A stretch of DNA of 64,000 nt, taken from contig NW_008805075.1 of assembly GCF_000004825.1 (NCBI RefSeq), positions 807,788 to 871,787 of the forward strand, read 5' to 3'. The translations under genes and the position numbers were made by a program. The first letter of the stretch is position 1, and each line of letters opens with the position of its first letter. The notes below the pieces were generated by a model. The model was not told the origin of the DNA. It saw nothing but the letters and a program-made list of their open reading frames with translations, and searched no databases. This document shows positions 54,699 to 64,000 of this stretch, piece by piece. Origin of the DNA: Heterostelium album PN500. Its lineage: Eukaryota; Evosea; Eumycetozoa; Acytosteliales; Acytosteliaceae.

Positions 54699-54903
54699 TA
54701 ATTTTATTTTTTTTTACTATAACTAATTATAATCCATCCAAATTTAATATATAGTTTATTTTTGTATAATATTTCGATTCGAAGTAAATAATATAATAAT
54801 AATCAACCAATCATATAATAATTATCTTAATTTTTAATAAATAATATTCACCTTGTCGGTGTTTATTTAAAAAACAAAACCAAAAATTTATTTACAAATT
54901 TAT

Positions 54904-57400
54904 TTACAAATTTATTTTCTGTATCAAAATAGTTTTCTTTTCACGATTTTTCATTACATCCAATAATCTTGAGTCATCAATATTCAATATTTGATTGTCC
55001 TGATTATTTGTAAAGGTTAATTTATTAGGTTAATTGTTGAAAAAAAAAAAAAACAAAAAAAAAAAAAAAAAAGAAATTGTAATACATACAAGTTCAAATC
55101 TATATTGACTTGGTTTAAATCCGAATGCTTTGCTTGTGATAGTTTGAAGATCTGTTAATGTGCTGTTTTCATTGAAATTGATTAATTTGGATTCATTTTT
55201 AAACTTTACATTAATAAGGAATTGCGATGATGTGTTTGGAGATTGTGGTTTAGGGATTGATTGGTTTACACCATTATTATTATTATTATTATTATCAAGT
55301 CTTGCTTTAGCAGCATTCTCTTTGGTAATTCTTCTTTTTTGTTGATTAACTCTAGTAGTTTCTCCAATCTCTATTGCTTTCAACAAAATAGAGATATATA
55401 TTTGATCCTTAGCTGGGTCACGAGTATTATTACCATTGATGTAGGAATCACCATAAAAAATGTTCTCTTTTTCAATATTGAGCATATCAAGTTTGGTATT
55501 AAGAGTAGACTGAAGCTCCACGGGATTTAAACGATCAAGATTTGTAATCACAAGAATTGGAGAGATACCTTTTAGAATTTTAATTTAAAAATTAGAAATC
55601 ATTACTTTTGATTATTAAAAAAGATAAAATAAATAATAATTACCTTGTTCAGAACAAAGTTTGAATAATAAATTATAGTACGCAATTTCTTCTTCAATCT
55701 GAAAAGCTAGAACACTCATGGCAAAAACAAATGAATGAATAGCAGATTCATCATCTCTTTCCTTTGATTCAAAGCTTGCCAGGTCAAATTTATAATCAAT
55801 ATCTTTTGGTAGCATTCCTCTAGAGTATAATAATTAGTTATTTTAATAGAAATAATAATAAATTTTTTTATATTTCATACCTAGCAGCAAATTTAATGAA
55901 TTTATCACATGGAATCGATGTTTTAAAACCATAAGAGTCCCAAAGATTAATCTTGATATTATCGATTATATCTTGTGTAACTTGAGTTTTGTTTACAATT
56001 AGATCACGTATAATCTCTGCAATCGATGTTTTAGTATAACTTCTTGTTACATGATCACATGATCCAAAGGTATTGAACACTTTATCATTAATTTTATTTC
56101 CACCTGTGAACAAATTAAGAAATCCGTTGTTGGTTGTTGACTTACCATGACCAACCAATCCAAGAACACAAATGTTCAGAGGAAATAATGTTTTGAAAAT
56201 TTTAGATAGCCATGCTATTTAAAAATAAAGTTAATATTTTTTTAGTTTATTCATTAAATATTAATACTTACCGCTATCTAAATTAAAATAACCTTTATAT
56301 TTTCCTTTGTTATAGGTTAGTTCGAAAAATATTTGTGTTGAGAATTTGTTGATTGAGCTTCCAACATTGGTGTGAAGATTCATTGTTTTTCTGACAGGAA
56401 CTTCATACTCTAGTGGTTTATCGAATCGTATATTGTTTCCTTTATAAAATTCATTGCTCATAAATTGTATTGCTATATCTTTTATTTCTTTACCATCATT
56501 AGTTGTACTTTGAATAATCTCAACAATCAGTGGAAGGAATCTATCTGTTGGTGAATGATATGTACTGGTTCCTTGTAAGAAACGTACAATAAACGGTAGG
56601 TCTATATCAGCAACACTCATTATTGATTTAATAGCAGTATTTACCATGCTAAAGCTTTCGATATAGTATTTCTTTTGGTTTTTGAAATGGTTTGAAAAGA
56701 ATGTTTTCATAGTTTGATTGCCAATTCCAATTGTTATAACCTCGACTTTCTAATATTATATTTATAAGGTGCTAGTTAGTAGTTGAGCTTGAGTTAAAAT
56801 AAATAATTAATAAAAGTAAAGTAATGTTACCTCCTTAAGGAGCCTTGTTATTTTTTCAGTTGGATCATCAGTAGGTTTTCCATCGGTTATAAGTAAAACC
56901 AAACCTGTCTTTGGATTGTTTATATCAATGCCTTCAATACATAGATTGATGGCAGGGATCATATTGGTCTCTTCTTTTTTAAATGATCTAGTGATTTTAT
57001 TTATGAAGCCATCACTATAGGTATTTTCGATTTTACGAGCGAAATCTTTATTTTTATCACAAAAATTAGTAAATTATATTAATTAACACTTTCCAAATAT
57101 ATACTTACTTTCAACAGCAGTATGAAGTTTGGTCTTATCAGTCTCTTCAGAAATAACTATTTGAGCTTCTTTTCCAAATGAAATGATTTTCATTGGGATT
57201 GGAGGAAAAGCTGATATAAACCCTTCAATAGTTTTCTTTGTTAAAATGAAGGCTTCATTGCTGATCGAAGAACTGACATCAACCAAAAATGTGAGGGAGC
57301 CAAAATCAATTTGATCATATACCCAACGATAGAACATACCTTCATTGTGGTAATTGGTATCTTTTGGGTCGACAAAAGGTGTATTGGAAACTTCTGACAT
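54904..57400 (-). CDS. vWA domain - P-loop GTPase-like - ubiquitin-like protein
   Basis: Seven exons (57400-57109, 57045-56831, 56749-56272, 56214-55881, 55819-55644, 55568-55090, 54999-54904), all phases consistent, 689 residues. Residues about 35-200: von Willebrand A domain, GSLTFLVDVSSSISNEAF (DxSxS metal site), MKIISFGKEAQIV, VLLITDGKPTDD, VEVITIGIG. About 340-600: GTPase-like, with P-loop CVLGLVGHGKST (347-355), INLWDSYGFKT as the G3-type segment, and VITNLDRLNP as G4 (TNLD). These motifs recall IFI44/AIG-type GTPases. About 610-689: a beta-grasp, ubiquitin- or PB1-like tail (FLINVKFKNESKLINF..FGFKPSQYRFEL). An Asn run separates the last two. Start taken at 57400, just after a likely 5'UTR intron acceptor. 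Role unknown; I infer an adhesion/MIDAS-regulated GTPase possibly in stress or defence. Confidence 0.8.
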
Positions 57401-58046
57401 TCCTAAGAAATTTTTTTTATAAAACAAAAAGAATAATAAAAAATAAATCATTTTATGTATATTTATATGTACCAAAATAAAATAATTAAATTTTTAAACT
57501 TAACCTAAATAATAAAGTTTTTGGTTTTGTTGATTCAGATAATGTGTGTAGTTAGTTTGATGTTGTGTTTGATCTCAACTATTAATACATCTAAAAATAA
57601 ATATATGTACAAATAATTTTTTATTCATTTTTCCCATTCTTTTGGTGAAGTTGCGATAAAAATCAAACACTGAACGATAAAAAATCAATTATTTTGTTGC
57701 AAATTTTAATGTAAAAAAATCAAAATAATCTCAAAAAAAAAAGAAAAGGAAATTGATTAAAAAAAAAAAATCAAAAGATTAACACTGTTTTTTTAAAACA
57801 CACAACCAAATTTATTTCTTCACTTATTTTTTTGTAATATCATTGTCAACCAACATCAAATTTTTAATTTTTTTGTAAATATAGATACACAAAAACAAAC
57901 ATAACAGAATATATATAATTATAAAACCTATTTATTTAATTTCTTTATCAGCTTATTACCCATCACATTCATAACAAATCAACCAACCAATCACAACCTC
58001 ACCTAACCAACCAACCAAATATAGATACAGATAAATTTAGAGTATA
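57401..58046. other. Divergent promoter region, vWA-GTPase / Rab
   Basis: 646 bases, AT-rich with A-runs at 57729-57770. It probably includes a 5'UTR intron of the vWA gene (donor-like GTTAAGTTT near 57500, acceptor TTTCTTAG near 57403) and the CCAACCAAC-rich leader of the Rab gene at 57975-58020. Confidence 0.5.
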
Positions 58047-59145
58047 ATGGAGGAATTTCACTTTAAATGCATAGTAACTGGTCCACCATGTAAGTATGGT
58101 AGATAGTGCCATCGTCAATGTCTGCTTGTCAATGAATGGCTCGCTAAAACACATTTCGTCGTTTGCTCGATATACATACTTACTTTTCACTACTTTAAAG
58201 GTGTAGGAAAGAGTTCACTATTATTACAATTTTGCGAGAAAGAGTTTTCAGCTGAATTAGATACTACCGTGGGTGTCGAGTTTCAATCAAAGACAATGGA
58301 GTTAGACAGTACATATAAAATTAAGCTTGAAATATGGGATACTGTACGTAAAATAGCTCAATCAAAAATCAACTTTACTCTGCTTCTCTATTGCTCATTT
58401 GGACAAACATCACCTCATAAACAAACAAACAAACAAACTTCTTAATCAGTAACATTATTATACATATGTTAAAAACACACATTTCAATCAGATCCCACAC
58501 AACATAATTCAATCATTTTTTCAAAGCAAAATTCCACACACTTTTCTTTTTTATGGCTTGATTTTTTTTTTTTAAATCAAGGTTTGACTTTTTTAGGAAT
58601 ATTAATATTTATTTTTATGATAATTTTAATTTAAATAGGCAGGACAAGAATCATTTAGATCGATTACAAATAATTATTACAGAGGAGCACATATTGCTTT
58701 GTTGGTTTATGATATTACAAATCGTCAATCATTCCAGTACTTGGGAAGTTGGCTTGAGGAGATCTCACAGATGTCCGGTGAGAACATTGTCACACTGTTG
58801 ATTGGTAATAAGAGCGATCATAACGATAGACGTGTTGTCAAAGTCGAGGAGGGTGAAAGGTTTGCCAGAGAGAACAATATCCTCTTCATTGAGACGAGCG
58901 CAAAGGACAACACCAACGTCGAGAAGGCATTCGAAGATGCCACCAGACAAGTTGTAAAACTAATTAAAGAAGGAAAGATGGTAGTTGTCAATAAGAAACC
59001 ACAAACTGTTTCAGTAAGTAAAAAAATAGTATATCTAATAGTTATAACTATACCATCAAAATATTAATATATTCATATTTATTAGTTAAATCAAAAAGAA
59101 GATCCAAAACAGCAGCAACAACAAAAGAAGAGTGGATGTTGTTAA
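58047..59145 (+). CDS. Rab-family small GTPase, Rab2-like
   Basis: Four exons, 58047-58089, 58201-58343, 58639-59013, 59086-59145; 206 residues. The P-loop GPPCVGKS is split by intron 1. Switch I TTVGVEF, WDTAGQESFRSIT (G3), GNKSD (G4) and ETSAK (G5) follow, with a C-terminal KKSGCC double-Cys geranylgeranylation signal. AGQESFRSIT, LIGNKSD and VKVEEGERFAREN match Rab2 most closely; the insert region and the Pro-Pro in the P-loop are diverged, and the tail is Gln-rich. It controls vesicle traffic, Rab2 acting at ER-Golgi and phagosome stages. Introns 1 and 2 (111 and 295 bases) are long for this gene set. Confidence 0.92.
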
Positions 59146-59284
59146 ATTGACAACCAAACTTCTTTTAAAAAAACTTGTTTATATATATATATTTATAGGT
59201 TAAAAATTTTATTATTAAATAAATAAAAAAAATAACTTATCATTTAATTTATTATTTAAAAATAATGGCTTGTTTATTTATATT

Positions 59285-60131
59285 TTATAACATCTTGATA
59301 TATTTCTTTTGTTTCTTTGTAAGTTTTTTCAATTTTTGTGTATTTGTAATCTAAAATGAGAAAAAAAGAATAAAGGTGAAGAATAGAGAGAGTTAATGAA
59401 TGAAAAAAAAAACAAACAAACAAATAAATATGATTTGCTAATGATATATGATATACATACAACTTGATATTGTTCACTCTTCTTCTCATTTGCTTGTCTA
59501 ATTTTCTTTCTTTCTTTTGCGGCGGCAGCTACCTTTTGTTTTTCCTCTTTGGTAGCACCACGGATTGCATCTTCCTTTTGTTTAATCAACTTTTTCATTT
59601 CTCTTTGTTTTTGTTTTTCTTCCCATGTAGTTTTGAAACCTTTTGATTTAATTACATTATATTTCCTATTTAAATTGATTAACATTAGTTATTTATTTAT
59701 TCGTTAACGAATCATCTAGTTATAAATTATGATATTTACTTTTCTGATTTAGCTTTCCAAACTCTACCTGAAACAGGCTTTCCAACAACTCTTTCTACAG
59801 ATCTTCTAACATTTGACATTTCTCCTAAACTTGATTCCTTTTTAACTTCGTTTGGTTCTTCTTTAACAACTATTGGTGTATTTTTATCATTATTATTGGT
59901 TTCTGTATTTAAAGTTGTGGTGGTGGTAGTGGTTTCTTCAATTTCATTATTTAAATCAATGGGTGTAGTAGTCATAACAGTATCCTCATTATCAGATGAT
60001 GATAAAGTTGCAGCTTTCTTCTTTGTAACTCTAACTCTCTTCTTTGTTGTGAGTGAGGCACTCATCATCTCTTGAAACTTATCATTATCAATTGGCTGAG
60101 ATCTATTTCTTGTTTTAATATTTGTCGACAT
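59285..60131 (-). CDS. CCDC86/Cgr1-like nucleolar rRNA-processing protein
   Basis: Three exons, 60131-59740, 59665-59461, 59350-59285; 220 residues. The N-terminal half is low complexity with Ser/Asp/Glu and Thr runs (SSSDNEDTVM). The conserved core starts at GKPVSGRVWKAKSEK, continues FKTTWEEKQKQREMKKLIKQ through a long basic coiled coil, and ends with the signature NEKKSEQYQVITNTQKLKKL plus TKKQKKYIKML, matching CCDC86 and yeast Cgr1 (NERKAE.VQVI.NP.KLKR..KKQLR). The core spans all three exons and every junction is in phase. Role: ribosome biogenesis (60S rRNA processing) in the nucleolus. Confidence 0.88.
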
Positions 60132-60347
60132 TCTATATCTTATTATATAAAAATAAATAAATAAATAAATAAATAATTAATAATTAAATATCGATTTTGA
60201 TTGACGACTCGCTTCCCAAAAAAAAATAATTGCAAAAAAATAAAAATAAAATAAAAAATAATTATTTATATTTTTCGTTTTTTGACAACAAGTTAAGATT
60301 TTATTTAAAAGTGATCACAATTAATTTGATCTCGATTTGTAATGTAT
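60132..60347. other. Short intergenic
   Basis: AT-rich; a TAAA tandem run at about 60148-60170 precedes the CCDC86-like gene. No gene seen. Confidence 0.6.
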
Positions 60348-62441
60348 TTATTTATTTAAAAATTCTTTAATATATTTTAATCGATGGTAAAATTGATAAT
60401 CTAGCTTTGATAATGTTTTGAATGGATTTTCTAGAGGTTCTTTATCAAATAAATATTTTGCGATTCTAAAGTGATTGTTCCGCAATGCAAACGCTATTGC
60501 GTCTAACAGTGATCTTGATACAAAACTGTAGTTACAATTTTCAACGAGGAATTCAACGATTTCGAAATGTCCCCTTTCGGCGGCATACAGCAATGCACTA
60601 TCATAGTTTTGTTCGGTTCTATTGTAGTGAAAGAACTTTACCAATTCCAGATTATTCATGATAACCGCATTGTTCATTGCATCTCTTGTGAAAGTTCCAG
60701 CGTTATTCTCATGAATATATTTTACAAACTCCAAATTGCCATTGTTCGCTACGTGGTCAACTATCTCTGATTTGGCGTTCAATGATTTTACATTTTCAAA
60801 GATGAACTGAAAGATATCGAGTCTGTCGCAGTGTATTGCAATGCCAAGTGCCAATTCACTACAACCCTCAGTACGATTCTCATAGAGATAGCGAACTGTG
60901 TCCATACTACCACAGGCTGCTGCGTTGTCCATTGCAACCTTTGAACAACCTTCACTCCTATTTTCATTCAACCATTTAACAGTCTCAAAGTGTCCATTCG
61001 AAGCAGCTGTGTCTAATACTCCTTCGAGTACGGGTTGCTTAATGTTCTGGTGTAGCCATTTGATAATGTCGAGATTTCCGTTTTTAGCTGCGTAATACAT
61101 TGGTTCACCATAGTAATCAGCTTGTCCATGACTATGCAGCAGCTTTATCATCTCCAAGTTATTATCAGTGGCGGCAATATTCAGATACTGACGAGAACAA
61201 CCTTCAGTGCGATTTTCAAGTAGGAAGCGAACCACCTCCATTTGTCGATTTCGAATAGCGTTATTCATAGCCATTTCCGAACAACCTTCAGTGCGATTTT
61301 CATGAAGAAATTTAACCACTGCAATAGAATGTTGACTAGCATTGTCCATAGCATCGAATGTGCATCCTTCACTTCTATTTCTATGTAGAAATTCCAATGT
61401 TTTCAAGTCACCTTTTGCAGCTATTCTGTCCATTAGCATAGTGGTACAACCTTCAGTGCGATTTTCGTGAAGAAATTCGATAATATAGAAATGTGAAGCA
61501 TAATCCATAGCAGCAGTAGTGCATTTAAGTGTACTATTTTCATGTAGATATCTGAGGGAATCGAGGTGTCCACGTCTGGCCGCTTCATCCATGAGCTTCT
61601 CTGGTAGACCTTCTGTGCGATTCTCATTAAGGAATTTAATAACTTCAAATTTGATTGAGCTACTCATCGACTTTTTGTCGTATCCTTCAGTGCGGTTCTC
61701 ATGCAGAAATTTCAGTAGTGTCATATCGCCGTTTGCAATTACACTATTGAATCCTTCACTACTGCAACCTTCACTACGATTTTCATGAAGAAAGTAAACC
61801 AAATCTCGGTGTCCGCGAGATAAAGCGATATCCATTGCCTCTGATGTGAATCCTTCACTACGATTTTCATGAAACCATTTGACCAGTTCGATATTGCCAA
61901 GTGAAACAGCATGATTCATTGAATGTTTGGTCCAAGGAACTTTGATTTTCTTTTCATGCAAGTACCGAATGATTGGCTGATAACCATTGGATATCGCAAC
62001 ATTGAAGATCGGTGTGAAATCAATGAATTGTTTGGTACCAGGCAGTTTGACGACATAGTCGATCACATCTAGTCTTCCATGTTCGGCAACGGTTTCCAGT
62101 GCACTGAGATATTGTTTTCTCATGTCATTTCGATTGTCTTTGGTGATCTTTAGATGTTGGTCTTGTGATTTATCGAATATGAATTTACAGATCTGCATGT
62201 ATGCGTCAAAGTATTTGAATTTCAAAAGTTCACGTGGAAAGCAAACCAACTCTGGCCAAGTGTATCTAGGTATACGAAATAAACCATTGATACTCTTTAC
62301 ATGTTCAAAGATTTTTGTTCTAATAACTAATGATCCAAATACTCTCTTTATTAGATTATATTCAAATGGTTTTAAAACTATTATTATAGGTGATTGATCT
62401 TCAAAAGTATCACTTATTTCATTATCTGAATTACTTTCCAT
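60348..62441 (-). CDS. Ankyrin-like repeat family protein, full length (697 aa)
   Basis: A single uninterrupted exon, 697 residues, the most regular family member here. The N-terminus (acidic, then LIKRVFGSLVIRTKIFEHVK and YTWPELVCFPRELLKFKYF) has the F-box-like opening. About 16 modules follow, most with (L/F)HENRTEGCS or NRSEGCT between two helices, for example MNHAVSLGNIELVKWFHENR, MDNAAACGSMDTVRYLYENR and LLYAAERGHFEIVEFLVENC. Modules of 26-33 residues have the A..G....V..L pattern of ankyrin repeats but carry this family's own loop. It probably forms a long solenoid for protein binding; if the opening is a true F-box it would act in SCF ubiquitin ligases. Expression may be from the shared region with the gene at 63086. 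Confidence 0.87.
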   Translation of the reverse strand: MESNSDNEISDTFEDQSPIIIVLKPFEYNLIKRVFGSLVIRTKIFEHVKSINGLFRIPRYTWPELVCFPRELLKFKYFDAYMQICKFIFDKSQDQHLKITKDNRNDMRKQYLSALETVAEHGRLDVIDYVVKLPGTKQFIDFTPIFNVAISNGYQPIIRYLHEKKIKVPWTKHSMNHAVSLGNIELVKWFHENRSEGFTSEAMDIALSRGHRDLVYFLHENRSEGCSSEGFNSVIANGDMTLLKFLHENRTEGYDKKSMSSSIKFEVIKFLNENRTEGLPEKLMDEAARRGHLDSLRYLHENSTLKCTTAAMDYASHFYIIEFLHENRTEGCTTMLMDRIAAKGDLKTLEFLHRNRSEGCTFDAMDNASQHSIAVVKFLHENRTEGCSEMAMNNAIRNRQMEVVRFLLENRTEGCSRQYLNIAATDNNLEMIKLLHSHGQADYYGEPMYYAAKNGNLDIIKWLHQNIKQPVLEGVLDTAASNGHFETVKWLNENRSEGCSKVAMDNAAACGSMDTVRYLYENRTEGCSELALGIAIHCDRLDIFQFIFENVKSLNAKSEIVDHVANNGNLEFVKYIHENNAGTFTRDAMNNAVIMNNLELVKFFHYNRTEQNYDSALLYAAERGHFEIVEFLVENCNYSFVSRSLLDAIAFALRNNHFRIAKYLFDKEPLENPFKTLSKLDYQFYHRLKYIKEFLNK

Positions 62442-63085
62442 TCTATGTAATTAATAAAGTTTTGTTTCTATTTAAAATTTGATTTCTGATGCTTTTCTAA
62501 CATTTAGTTTTTTAAAAAAATTTTAAAAATTTTAATATAATTTTGCAAATTGACTCGTTCAATATTAAAATCACCTAAGTCGACTATAATCAACCTTAAT
62601 GTGTGGGTTACCCATTGAATTGAATTGAAATAAAATAGAAATAAGGTAATGTGTAACACATTAATCTATCAAAAGCTTACATATAAAATAATAATAATAA
62701 TAAAAGAGTGTGGTTTTTTTATCAAAGATATAAAATTAGTTAGATAAAGTTAGATAAAATCAGATCATTGTTACTCATTTTAATTAATAATAAAACACAC
62801 ACACAACACACAACACCCACACAAAATCAAGTGAATTTTCATTACTTACTTTGCAATAACAATAACAACAACAACAACATCAACAATTAACAACTGAGAC
62901 ACTTTATTAAACTAAATACTAATTACTAATTTATAAACCTTTCAATTATTACAACAGATAGATATATATTCATATTTTATTTTTAAAAAAGATTGACAAA
63001 ACAGAAATAATATCATAATTGTTAATTATATAAATAAAATATATATATATATGATATTAATAAAAAAGATATAAACAAAATTATA
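62442..63085. promoter_or_regulatory. Divergent promoter/leader region
   Basis: 644 bases between the ankyrin-like gene (-) and the low-complexity gene (+). Contains CACACACAACACACAACACC near 62794-62820 and a CAACAATAACAACAACAAC run in the leader near 62860-62885. No gene seen. Confidence 0.45.
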
Positions 63086-64000
63086 ATGACCACAAATATG
63101 GTTAATAGTAGTAATAGTTTAAATACTACTGCTGCTTTAAGTAATAGTAATAGTAATCAAGATAGTAATCAAGATAATAATGAAATTAATAATCTAAGTG
63201 ATAGTAATAGTAATGATAGCTTAGATAGTAATACAGATAGTGTAAAGAATGATGATACTGAACCATCTAGTTCAACAACAACAGCAGATTCTACATCACT
63301 AAGTAATCATCATTTACACAAGATCGATCCAAAGGCATTCTTACAACAGAAATCAAACAATAGTTTAAGTTTCAACACGTTCTTTCAACATAACATGGTA
63401 AAGAGTTTAAGATTACTTAAAAGATATAACAATAGAAATAGTAGTAGTAGTAATAGTAATAACAATAACGATAGTAAATTAAATTCATCAAAGACTGTTA
63501 AACCAGAAGGAAATAATCATTATTCTTCATTCTTTAATGGAAATAGTAGCAATAGTAACAATAACAGTAGAGATAACGGTTTTAGAAATGACAATACCAA
63601 TAATTCAATATTTAATTACAACGGTAGTGGTAATGGTGGTGGTGTTGGTGGATCAATCAGCAGCAGCAGCAACAACAATGAACATGCTTTGGTCATACCT
63701 TTTAGAATAGATGATGACGACGATGATGATGATCCAATACTCTCAATTGATAATATTGTATTGAAAAAGAATAATAACAGTAACAATAACAACAACAACA
63801 ATAATAATAGTGTTGACTATAGTGATGCAGATGATGATGACAATGATGACTCTATAGATTCATCAGATGAAGATGAGTTACTTGAAGACGATGAAGATGA
63901 ACTACTAGATGAATTTGACAATGGTGCTATCGTTGGTGATGAAGATCACTATGGAGATGACGACGACGATGAAGACGAAGATGATTTAAATTCAAGTGGA
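63086..64000 (+). CDS. Low-complexity Asn/Ser/acidic protein, N-terminal part (runs off right edge)
   Basis: ATG at 63086; 305 codons without a stop up to the window end. Composition: SNSN repeats, Ser and Asn runs, then long Asp/Glu stretches (IDSSDEDELLEDDEDELLDE). Two ordered-looking segments stand out: HLHKIDPKAFLQQKSN..LSFNTFFQHNMVKSLRLLKR at about 80-115 and EHALVIPFRIDDDD near 205. No domain is recognised; any folded region probably lies beyond the window. Acidic, Asn-rich proteins of this kind in dictyostelids are often nuclear or kinase-associated, but nothing here shows which. Confidence 0.75.
   Translation, partial: MTTNMVNSSNSLNTTAALSNSNSNQDSNQDNNEINNLSDSNSNDSLDSNTDSVKNDDTEPSSSTTTADSTSLSNHHLHKIDPKAFLQQKSNNSLSFNTFFQHNMVKSLRLLKRYNNRNSSSSNSNNNNDSKLNSSKTVKPEGNNHYSSFFNGNSSNSNNNSRDNGFRNDNTNNSIFNYNGSGNGGGVGGSISSSSNNNEHALVIPFRIDDDDDDDDPILSIDNIVLKKNNNSNNNNNNNNNSVDYSDADDDDNDDSIDSSDEDELLEDDEDELLDEFDNGAIVGDEDHYGDDDDDEDEDDLNSSG

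Noticed and set aside
1-64000. CRISPR arrays, operons, bacterial promoters
   Set aside because: The DNA is eukaryotic with spliceosomal introns; tandem repeats seen are coding microsatellites or simple AT repeats.
1-64000. Old virus copies or LTR-type elements
   Set aside because: No reverse transcriptase, integrase, capsid or LTR-like direct repeat was recognised. The mobile elements seen are DNA transposons.

Overview
The window is nuclear DNA of a dictyostelid social amoeba. Signs are very AT-rich intergenic DNA, GC-richer exons, short AT-rich introns with GTAAGT/GTATGT donors, and long Gln, Asn, Ser and acidic runs in conserved proteins. Large proteins built from 'HENRTEGCS..AMDNAA' modules fit the expanded ankyrin-like families of Heterostelium or Cavenderia better than D. 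discoideum. I cannot name the species from the sequence alone.

Housekeeping block 1 (about 0.5-17 kb): the start of an ankyrin-like gene leaving the left edge (1-171, -), the H3K4 methyltransferase Set1 (561-5096, -), mRNA cap guanine-N7 methyltransferase (5478-7186, -), a small acidic protein (7720-8190, +), a DHX35-type DEAH helicase (8262-10489, -), a 2.9 kb gene-free stretch, and the PP4 regulatory subunit SMEK/smkA (13396-16881, +).

Accessory block (about 17-48 kb): ankyrin-like genes and fragments, an O-methyltransferase, a decayed flavin monooxygenase, a small secreted Cys-rich protein, a hAT transposon whose eight-exon transposase is fully open, and a Tnp2-type transposase gene with one or two frame breaks. 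It also holds a convergent pair of double Tudor-like paralogues around a zinc-binding-like gene, a cytochrome c haem lyase fragment, an EEP-nuclease-like protein with a Lys/Ser-acidic repeat tail, a duplicated and broken Gln-rich gene (26.5 and 42.8 kb, inverted), a chimeric gene remnant, and an ankyrin-like gene cut by one in-frame stop. Recent insertion, duplication and decay are concentrated here.

Housekeeping block 2 (about 48.5-64 kb): mitochondrial succinyl-CoA:3-ketoacid CoA-transferase (-) divergent from cox17 (+), a short-chain dehydrogenase, a His-rich ZnT/CDF transporter, a seven-exon gene joining a vWA domain, a P-loop GTPase-like domain and a ubiquitin-like tail (54904-57400, -), a Rab2-like GTPase, a CCDC86/Cgr1 homologue, an intact 697-residue ankyrin-like protein, and the N-terminal part of a low-complexity acidic protein running off the right edge.

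Exon joins were chosen by GT/AG signals, frame continuity and protein similarity recalled from known families. No alignment or search was run. The most unusual items are the vWA-GTPase-ubiquitin-like protein, the intact hAT element with candidate terminal inverted repeats, the double Tudor pair, and the ankyrin-like family at six loci in 64 kb.
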